DNA from: Alphaproteobacteria bacterium
GTDB lineage: Bacteria > Pseudomonadota > Alphaproteobacteria > Rhodospirillales > Rhodospirillaceae
NCBI GenBank assembly: GCA_015228695.1
Contig: JADGDA010000007.1
Location: 1-24,486, forward strand
Direction: 5' to 3'
Length of the DNA: 24,486 nucleotides
Both the position numbers and the translations under genes were made by a program. The notes below the pieces were generated by a model, which was given only the letters and a program-made list of their open reading frames with translations, searched no databases and was not told the DNA's origin. Positions 8,577-14,029 of the stretch are shown in pieces; position 1 is the first letter of the stretch; each line of letters opens with the position of its first letter.

Positions 8577-8608
8577 GGGCCGCGCGGCAAGGCGCGGCCC
8601 TTTTTTTT
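8577..8608 (+). terminator. Intrinsic terminator of the Flp pilin gene
   Basis: GGGCCGCGC (8577-8585) and GCGCGGCCC (8592-8600) form a perfect 9-bp GC-rich stem around a 6-nt loop, followed at once by eight T (8601-8608). It lies 20 nt after the pilin stop codon. This is the clearest terminator in the window. Confidence 0.95.
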
Positions 8609-8616
8609 GGACGTTC

Positions 8617-8639
8617 GGGTTCCATGTATGAGTGAACCC
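8617..8639 (+). repeat. Inverted repeat upstream of msrP, possible operator
   Basis: GGGTTC (8617-8622) and GAACCC (8634-8639) are perfect complements separated by 11 bp, in the 65-bp gap between the pilin terminator and msrP where the msrPQ promoter must lie. The 17-bp half-site spacing would suit a dimeric regulator. No known regulator motif is recognised. Confidence 0.3.
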
Positions 8640-8673
8640 CTCCGAACTTGGCCCGCCGACATGAGGCCCCGTT

Positions 8674-9606
8674 GTGATCCTCCGTTCCGACGATCCGTCC
8701 GCGCCGAAGCCGTCCGAGATCACCCCGAAGGCGTTGTATCTCGACCGCCGCCGGTTCATCGCCGCCGGGGTTGCCGCCCTGGGACTGTCGGCGGTTCCGG
8801 CCAAGGCCGCCGTCGTCATCCGTTCCACCGTCCCCGGCGGTCCGGCGGTCGCGGACAAGCCGACGGCGCGGGACTCCGCCACCGGCTACAACAATTTCTA
8901 TGAGTTCGGCACCGACAAGGAAGACCCGCAACGCAACGCCCACACGTTGCGGCCCGACCCCTGGTCGGTGCGGGTGGAGGGAGCCGTGGCGAAACCGGGC
9001 GCTCTGGCGGTGGAGGACCTGATCCGCCCGCATGTGCTTGAGGAGCGCGTCTATCGCCTGCGCTGTGTCGAGGGCTGGTCGATGGTGATCCCCTGGATCG
9101 GCGTGCCGCTGAGGGACGTGCTGGCCCGCTTCGAACCCACCCTGGGCGCCAAGTTCGTGGCCTTCGAGACCCTGCTCGATCCTGAGCGGATGCCGGGCCA
9201 GCGCCGGAGCGTCCTTGAGTGGCCCTATCGCGAGGGCCTGCGGATCGACGAGGCGATGCACCCGCTGACCCTGCTCGCCGTCGGGATGTACGGCGAGGTT
9301 CTTCCCAATCAGAACGGCGCGCCGGTCCGGCTGGTGGTGCCGTGGAAATACGGCTTCAAGAGCATCAAATCCATCGTCCGGATCAGTCTGGTCGAGGCCC
9401 AGCCCCCGACGTCGTGGGGGCGCTCGGCTCCCGGAGAGTACGGCTTTTATTCCAACGTCAATCCGACGGTCGACCACCCGCGCTGGAGTCAGGCCAAGGA
9501 ACGCCCCATCGGCTCCTTTCTCCGCCGGGACACCCTCATGTTCAACGGTTATGCCGATCAGGTCGCGGGCTTGTACGCCGGCATGGACCTGCGGAAAGAT
9601 TTCTGA
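8674..9606 (+). CDS. msrP: Protein-methionine-sulfoxide reductase catalytic subunit MsrP (YedY)
   Basis: A periplasmic molybdopterin enzyme that repairs oxidised methionines in envelope proteins, using electrons passed on by MsrQ. The 310-aa product has a twin-arginine signal, D-R-R-R-F-I-A-A-G at about residues 24-32, followed by a hydrophobic stretch and A-K-A. It is therefore exported folded by Tat. Cys131, in Y-R-L-R-C-V-E-G-W-S-M, corresponds to the molybdenum-ligating cysteine of the sulfite-oxidase fold. A C-terminal W-K-Y-G-F-K-S-I-K block is typical of MsrP. It starts with GTG 8674, with GAGG 7 nt upstream. The stop overlaps the msrQ start by one nucleotide, so the pair is co-translated. 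Confidence 0.96.
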   Translation: MILRSDDPSAPKPSEITPKALYLDRRRFIAAGVAALGLSAVPAKAAVVIRSTVPGGPAVADKPTARDSATGYNNFYEFGTDKEDPQRNAHTLRPDPWSVRVEGAVAKPGALAVEDLIRPHVLEERVYRLRCVEGWSMVIPWIGVPLRDVLARFEPTLGAKFVAFETLLDPERMPGQRRSVLEWPYREGLRIDEAMHPLTLLAVGMYGEVLPNQNGAPVRLVVPWKYGFKSIKSIVRISLVEAQPPTSWGRSAPGEYGFYSNVNPTVDHPRWSQAKERPIGSFLRRDTLMFNGYADQVAGLYAGMDLRKDF

Positions 9607-10193
9607 TGCCGGGTCGCGGGGTGGCGTGGCGTCGGGCCGCCGGTCCCGCCGTCTTCGTTCTGTGTCTCGTTCCCCTGGCGGTGCTGCTGGCCAGGGGAGC
9701 GGCGGGGGGGCTCGGGGCCAATCCCATCGAAGCCCTGACCCGTGGGCTGGGCGATTGGGCGTTGCGTCTTCTGGTGCTCACCCTTGCGTTGACTCCGGTC
9801 CGCCGTCTGACCGGGTGGACCGCCCTGGCCCGGTTCCGGCGCATGCTGGGGCTGTTCGCGTTCTTTTACGCCGCGCTGCACGTGACGAGCTATGTGGCCC
9901 TGGATCAGTTCTTCGACTGGCGCGCCATCGGCCTCGATATCGTGAAGCGGCGTTACATGACGGTGGGGATGGTGGCATTCGCCCTGTTGCTGCCGCTCGC
10001 CCTCACCTCCACCGGGGCGATGATCCGCAGGCTGGGGGCCGCGCGCTGGAAAAGGCTGCACCGGCTGGTTTACGTTGCGGGCGCGGCGGCGGTTCTCCAT
10101 TATTTCTTCATGGTGAAGGCCGATGTCCGGGAACCGTTGATCTATGGCGCGGTCGTGGCCGTGCTGCTGGCGGCGCGGATAGGGGGCCGATAG
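9606..10193 (+). CDS. msrQ: Heme-binding membrane subunit MsrQ (YedZ)
   Basis: MsrQ is the inner-membrane b-type cytochrome that carries electrons from the respiratory chain or flavin reductases to MsrP. The 195-aa product has about five or six membrane helices of the ferric reductase-like fold. Candidate heme-ligand histidines lie in F-Y-A-A-L-H-V-T-S-Y, in K-R-L-H-R-L-V-Y-V and in V-L-H-Y-F-F-M-V-K-A-D. Its ATG overlaps the msrP stop in TGATG, and the reading frame open further upstream inside msrP is ignored. The C-terminus is short and arginine-rich. MsrP-MsrQ pairs are widespread in Proteobacteria, so the call is secure. Confidence 0.95.
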   Translation: MPGRGVAWRRAAGPAVFVLCLVPLAVLLARGAAGGLGANPIEALTRGLGDWALRLLVLTLALTPVRRLTGWTALARFRRMLGLFAFFYAALHVTSYVALDQFFDWRAIGLDIVKRRYMTVGMVAFALLLPLALTSTGAMIRRLGAARWKRLHRLVYVAGAAAVLHYFFMVKADVREPLIYGAVVAVLLAARIGGR

Positions 10194-10208
10194 GATGGAG
10201 GACGCATC

Positions 10209-11636
10209 GTGCCAACGTGTCGGGGAATAATCGCCGGAATCATTCCGTGCTTGGCGGCTTTGGGCTTGGCGATTCTGGCCGGGGGGCCGGTCGCGGCCGA
10301 GGTTCCCTCCTCGCGCGCCCAGATCGGGCTTTCGTTCGCGCCGTTGGTGAAGCAGGTGGCGCCGGCGGTGGTCAACATCTATACCCGCCGCGTCGTCCAC
10401 GCCGGGGGGGGCGTTTCCCCCCTGCTCGACGATCCCATCTTCCGGCACTTTTTCGGCGACCAGCTCGGGATGGGGGGGCCGTCCGAGCGGGTCGAGCAGT
10501 CGCTGGGATCGGGGGTTCTCATCCGCGCCAACGGCATCGTCGTCACCAACCGCCATGTGATCAAGGACTCCGACGCGGTGACGGTGGTGCTCGCCGACCG
10601 GCGCGAGTTCGAGGCGAAGATCGTCGGAACGGACGAGCGGACCGACCTTGCGGTGCTGAAAATCGACGTGCCCGGAGAAAAGCTGCCGGTGATCTCCTTC
10701 TCCAACTCGGACGATCTGGAGGTGGGCGATCTGGTTCTTGCCATCGGCAACCCGTTCGGCGTCGGTCAGACCGTGACCAGCGGCATCGTTTCCGCCCTGG
10801 CGCGGACGACGGTCGGGATCACGGACTACCGGTTTTTCATTCAGACCGACGCCGCCATCAACCCCGGCAACTCGGGCGGGGCCCTGGTCACGGTCGATGG
10901 CGCCCTGGCGGGCATCAATACCGCCATTTATTCGAAGGCGGGAGGCAACATCGGCATCGGATTCGCCATTCCCGCCAACATGGTGCGCACCGTGGTCGAG
11001 GGCATCCTGTCCCAGGGCCACGCCGTGCATCCCTGGATCGGGGCGAGCACCGAGGAGGTGACGCCCGATATCGCCGAGACCCTCGGACTGCCCAGGCCGA
11101 CCGGCGCCTTGGTCACGTCGGTCCGGTCCCGTGGCCCGGCCGCGGAGGCGGGCTTGCGTCCCGGCGACGTGGTGGTGGCGGTCAACGGGCGCGACATCGA
11201 CGACCCGGAAGCCATGCGCTTTCGCATCGCCACCCTGCCCACGGGGGGAGAGGCCCAGTTGAAAGTCGTGCGCCGGGGCGCGGCCGTGGTTCTGACGCTC
11301 AGGCTGATGGCGCCTCCGGAGACGCCGCCGCGCGAGCCGACGGAGATTTCGGGCCGAAATCCCTTCAGCGGCGCCGTGGTGGCTAACCTCAACCCGGCAT
11401 TGGCCGAGGAACTCGGGCTCAACGTGGACGCGGACGGGGTAATTATCGTCAAGCTGAAGCGCAACAGCCTGGCCTATCGCGTCAACCTGCGTCCGGGCGA
11501 TATCGTGCTCGAAATCAACGGGGAAAAGGTGGACACCGTAAGAACACTGGCGCGCGTCGTAGCGCACGCGCCGGGAACATGGCGGATCGCGGTCCGCCGG
11601 GGCGATAGCGTCTTGAGCTTGACCGTGAAGGGGTGA
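10209..11636 (+). CDS. Do/Deg-family periplasmic serine endopeptidase with two PDZ domains
   Basis: An envelope quality-control protease/chaperone of the HtrA family. The 475-aa product begins with a Sec signal peptide (hydrophobic core about residues 7-27, cleavage probably after V-A-A near 30). The trypsin-like domain has the full catalytic triad: H116 in T-N-R-H-V-I, D146 in T-D-L-A-V-L, and S222 in G-N-S-G-G-A. PDZ1 spans about 274-372 and PDZ2 about 384-475, the DegP/DegQ/MucD layout; I do not choose among these names. The GTG start at 10209 has GGAGG 7 nt upstream and follows msrQ by 15 bp. It may therefore be co-transcribed with msrPQ, which would join methionine repair to proteolysis of damaged envelope proteins (inference). 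Confidence 0.95.
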   Translation: MPTCRGIIAGIIPCLAALGLAILAGGPVAAEVPSSRAQIGLSFAPLVKQVAPAVVNIYTRRVVHAGGGVSPLLDDPIFRHFFGDQLGMGGPSERVEQSLGSGVLIRANGIVVTNRHVIKDSDAVTVVLADRREFEAKIVGTDERTDLAVLKIDVPGEKLPVISFSNSDDLEVGDLVLAIGNPFGVGQTVTSGIVSALARTTVGITDYRFFIQTDAAINPGNSGGALVTVDGALAGINTAIYSKAGGNIGIGFAIPANMVRTVVEGILSQGHAVHPWIGASTEEVTPDIAETLGLPRPTGALVTSVRSRGPAAEAGLRPGDVVVAVNGRDIDDPEAMRFRIATLPTGGEAQLKVVRRGAAVVLTLRLMAPPETPPREPTEISGRNPFSGAVVANLNPALAEELGLNVDADGVIIVKLKRNSLAYRVNLRPGDIVLEINGEKVDTVRTLARVVAHAPGTWRIAVRRGDSVLSLTVKG

Positions 11637-11638
11637 TG

Positions 11639-11653
11639 CGGGACTCCGTCCCG
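11639..11653 (+). terminator. Weak hairpin after the Deg-family protease
   Basis: CGGGAC (11639-11644) and GTCCCG (11648-11653) form a perfect 6-bp stem with a 3-nt loop immediately after the protease stop codon. The following bases are T-rich but not a T-run, so termination here is uncertain. Confidence 0.35.
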
Positions 11654-11708
11654 TGTGTTACTGTCTTGGGCCGGTGCGGCGAGTTTGGGAACAAGGGAGA
11701 GGCATAAG

Positions 11709-12479
11709 GTGTCCGCGCTTGAAATTCACCAGATTCCGGTGCTGTCCGACAATTACGTCTACCTTTTGCGCGACGTGGCGAGCGGCGACACCGCCGTGGT
11801 GGACCCCTCGCTGTCCGCGCCGGTGCTGAAGGCGGCGGCGGATCTGGGCCTGCGCCTCACCCATGTCCTGAACACCCATCACCACTGGGACCACACCGGA
11901 GGCAACCTGGACATCAAGGACGCCACCGGGTGCAAGGTCGTGGGGGCCTTGGCCGACGCCGATCGCATTCCCGGTCTGGATATCGCCCTCGACGACGGCG
12001 AGGTCTTCACCCTCGGGGCTTCGGAGGCCAAGGTGATCATGGTGCCCGGCCACACCAGCGGCCACGTCGCTTACTGGTTCCAGGACGCCTCCGCCCTGTT
12101 TTCGGGCGACACCCTGTTTTCCCTCGGGTGCGGCCGTCTGTTCGAGGGGTCGGCGGCGCAGATGTGGCGCAGTCTGCGCACCCTGCGCGAACTGCCGGAC
12201 CAGACGCAGGTCTACTGCGGCCACGAATATACTCTCGCCAACGCGAAATTCGCGATTTCCGTGGACCCGGACAACGAGGTCCTCCGGACCCGGCTGGCCG
12301 AGGTGGAAGCCCTCCGCGCCCGCCGTCAGCCGACGGTGCCGTCCCTCATGGCGACGGAGCGTGCCGCCAATCCGTTCCTGCGCGCCGACGATCCCGCCCT
12401 GAAGGCCCGACTCGGCATGGGCAGCGCCGACGCGGCCCGGGTGTTCGGTGAAATCCGCCGCCGCAAGGACGCATTTTAA
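11709..12479 (+). CDS. gloB: Hydroxyacylglutathione hydrolase (glyoxalase II)
   Basis: Hydrolyses S-lactoylglutathione to lactate and glutathione, the second step of methylglyoxal detoxification, in the cytoplasm. The 256-aa product has normal family length. The metallo-beta-lactamase signature T56-H-H-H-W-D-H62 binds the two metals, together with the histidine in G-H-T-S-G-H, the Asp in F-S-G-D-T-L-F and the histidine in Y-C-G-H-E-Y-T. The C-terminal helical domain ends with R-R-R-K-D-A-F, which is usual for GloB. The open frame extends to 11655, but GTG 11709 gives the standard N-terminus and has GGGAGAGG 6 nt upstream. It precedes phoU by about 60 bp; no functional link is obvious. Confidence 0.95.
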   Translation: MSALEIHQIPVLSDNYVYLLRDVASGDTAVVDPSLSAPVLKAAADLGLRLTHVLNTHHHWDHTGGNLDIKDATGCKVVGALADADRIPGLDIALDDGEVFTLGASEAKVIMVPGHTSGHVAYWFQDASALFSGDTLFSLGCGRLFEGSAAQMWRSLRTLRELPDQTQVYCGHEYTLANAKFAISVDPDNEVLRTRLAEVEALRARRQPTVPSLMATERAANPFLRADDPALKARLGMGSADAARVFGEIRRRKDAF

Positions 12480-12481
12480 CA

Positions 12482-12497
12482 CGGCGCTTTCGCGCCG
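12482..12497 (+). repeat. Short hairpin between gloB and phoU
   Basis: CGGCGC (12482-12487) and GCGCCG (12492-12497) form a perfect 6-bp stem with a TTTC loop, 2 nt after the gloB stop. There is no T-run after it, so it is more likely an mRNA 3' structure than a full terminator. Confidence 0.4.
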
Positions 12498-12539
12498 GAA
12501 GCCAAGGCCGGAGACCACCCGGCAAAGGAGCCCCGCGTG

Positions 12540-13253
12540 ATGTTCGAGATGGACCAAAGGGCCCACACCGTCAAATCCTATGACGAGGAACTGGGGCGTC
12601 TCGTCAACACCATCGCCCGGATGGGCGGGGTGGCGGAGGCGCAGCTCGCGTCCGCGATTCAGTCGGTTGCGAAACGCGACAGCGAGTTGTCCGAGCGGGT
12701 GATCTCGGGCGACGCCAAGGTCGACGAATTCGAATCCGAAATCCATAAACAGGTCATGCGCCTATTGGCCCTGCGCCAACCCGTCGCGGTGGACCTGCGC
12801 AATATCGTCGTCGCCCTGAAGATTTCCAGCGACATCGAACGCATCGCCGACTACGCGGCCAACGTGGCCAAACGCGCCATGATTCTCAACCAGATTCCTC
12901 CGGTGAAGCCGGTGGTGGCGATCTCGCGCATGGGGCGGCTGGCCCAGGAGCTGACCCGGGCCGTCCTCGACGCCTATGTGGAACGTAATCTCGACAAGGC
13001 CATCGACGTGTGGAAACGCGACGAGGAAGTGGACGAGATGTACGGCAGCCTCTTCCGCGAGCTGATCACCTACATGATGGAAGACCCGCGCAACATCACG
13101 GCTTGCACGCACCTGATGTTCATCGCCAAGAACATCGAGCGGATCGGCGACCACGCCACCAACATCGCCGAAAGCATCCACTTCCTGATCAAGGGAGCCG
13201 CCCTCGTCGGGGCGCGCCCCAAGGGCGACAAGGTCCTGGGCGCGGGACTCTGA
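12540..13253 (+). CDS. phoU: Phosphate-signalling regulator PhoU
   Basis: PhoU is a cytoplasmic, peripheral membrane protein that links the Pst phosphate transporter to the PhoR kinase and keeps the Pho regulon off when phosphate is ample. The 237-aa product consists of two three-helix PhoU domains. Each carries the family metal-cluster motif: D-L-R-N-I-V-V-A-L-K-I-S-S-D-I-E-R-I-A-D about residues 82-101, and the matching I-A-K-N-I-E-R-I-G-D-H-A-T-N-I-A-E stretch about 196-212. AAGGAG lies at 12525-12530, placing both GTG 12537 (6 nt) and ATG 12540 (9 nt) in range; ATG is preferred but not proven. The usual partners pstSCAB, phoR and phoB are absent on either side, so phoU is here a stand-alone gene. 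Confidence 0.95.
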   Translation: MFEMDQRAHTVKSYDEELGRLVNTIARMGGVAEAQLASAIQSVAKRDSELSERVISGDAKVDEFESEIHKQVMRLLALRQPVAVDLRNIVVALKISSDIERIADYAANVAKRAMILNQIPPVKPVVAISRMGRLAQELTRAVLDAYVERNLDKAIDVWKRDEEVDEMYGSLFRELITYMMEDPRNITACTHLMFIAKNIERIGDHATNIAESIHFLIKGAALVGARPKGDKVLGAGL

Positions 13254-13258
13254 CCCCC

Positions 13259-13304
13259 AAGCCGTCGTGGCCAAAGCCGTCGTGGCCGGGCTCGACCCGG
13301 CCAC
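13259..13304. repeat. Direct repeat plus palindromic intergenic element
   Basis: A 14-bp unit (AAGCCGTCGTGGCC) occurs twice, at 13259-13272 and 13274-13287. The second copy merges into a perfect palindrome, GTGGCCGGG (13282-13290), a 5-nt loop, CCCGGCCAC (13296-13304). The GGCCGGG-CTCGA-CCCGGCC core resembles the extragenic palindromes common in alphaproteobacterial genomes. It lies between the converging ends of phoU and the minus-strand operon. It could terminate transcription from both sides, but no T-run is present. Confidence 0.55.
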
Positions 13305-13377
13305 CCACGCCTCGCCGTCTGGTCCGACCCCTGGGGCTCGGATCAAAATCCGGCGCTGTTGTTTTGGTTCAAGCCCC

Positions 13378-13992
13378 TCACGGGGGAGAATCGGAAGGGG
13401 GCGGTTTTCTTAAGACCGGGCGTTCGCGGGGTTTTTGCCTCGTCTTCTGTGCCTTTGGGGAGTCGGCGGCCTTTGTCGTCTCCTCCGGGCGCTCCATCTT
13501 CGCGGACGAGGACAGGATGTGGCCGACGACCACGCCGATGGTTGCGAGGGTCGCCACCGTCATGAGGGCGATCCCGATCTTTTCGGCATGCCGCTTGAAG
13601 AATCGGCCCGTCCAGACCCGGGCGTCGTAGGTATTGTCCCGCAGGGCGTCCAGGAACCGATCCAGCCGGGAGACCTCGCCGTGGAACAGGGGCGAGTGGG
13701 TGGCCCTCCGGCCGGACATGGAGCGCGACAAAGCGACCGCCGCCGCAAGCTGTTCTTGCAGCGTCGGCCCCGCCGTCCGGGGCGTTTCCGCCACGGCCGG
13801 GTCGTCCCGCGTCGCCTCTTCGTCGCCGCCATCCGTGGAAGCCGCCGGACGTGGAGGAGGGGCCTTGAGCGTCTCCTCGGCGAGCCGTTCTCCCAGCCGT
13901 TTCCGTGGGGTGCGCGACCAGATCGTTTGCCTGCTGATTCCACTCCCTCCGTCGTGTCCGCGATAGTAACCGTTCCGGCCCCGGACCGACAA
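13378..13992 (-). CDS. Unrecognised single-pass membrane protein downstream of cckA
   Basis: A 204-aa frame that I do not recognise. It has an Arg-rich, Pro-rich N-terminal half. A short helical segment follows (about residues 75-95, T-L-Q-E-Q-L-A-A-A-V-A-L-S-R-S-M), then a conserved-looking stretch (about 100-130, H-G-E-V-S-R-L-D-R-F-L-D-A-L-R-D). One strong membrane helix lies at about 138-160 (I-G-I-A-L-M-T-V-A-T-L-A-T-I-G-V-V-V-G), with a Lys/Pro-rich tail after it. The basic residues before the helix suggest a cytoplasmic N-terminus. It is 37 bp after cckA on the same strand, so it is probably the last gene of the flagellar-cckA operon. The start is uncertain: TTG 13992 is the only upstream candidate and has no good ribosome site. 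A coding role is likely but not certain. Confidence 0.6.
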   Translation of the reverse strand: MSVRGRNGYYRGHDGGSGISRQTIWSRTPRKRLGERLAEETLKAPPPRPAASTDGGDEEATRDDPAVAETPRTAGPTLQEQLAAAVALSRSMSGRRATHSPLFHGEVSRLDRFLDALRDNTYDARVWTGRFFKRHAEKIGIALMTVATLATIGVVVGHILSSSAKMERPEETTKAADSPKAQKTRQKPRERPVLRKPPPSDSPP

Positions 13993-14029
13993 GCCGCCCG
14001 AGGAGAGTTGTTCCCGCGCCTACCCGTGC

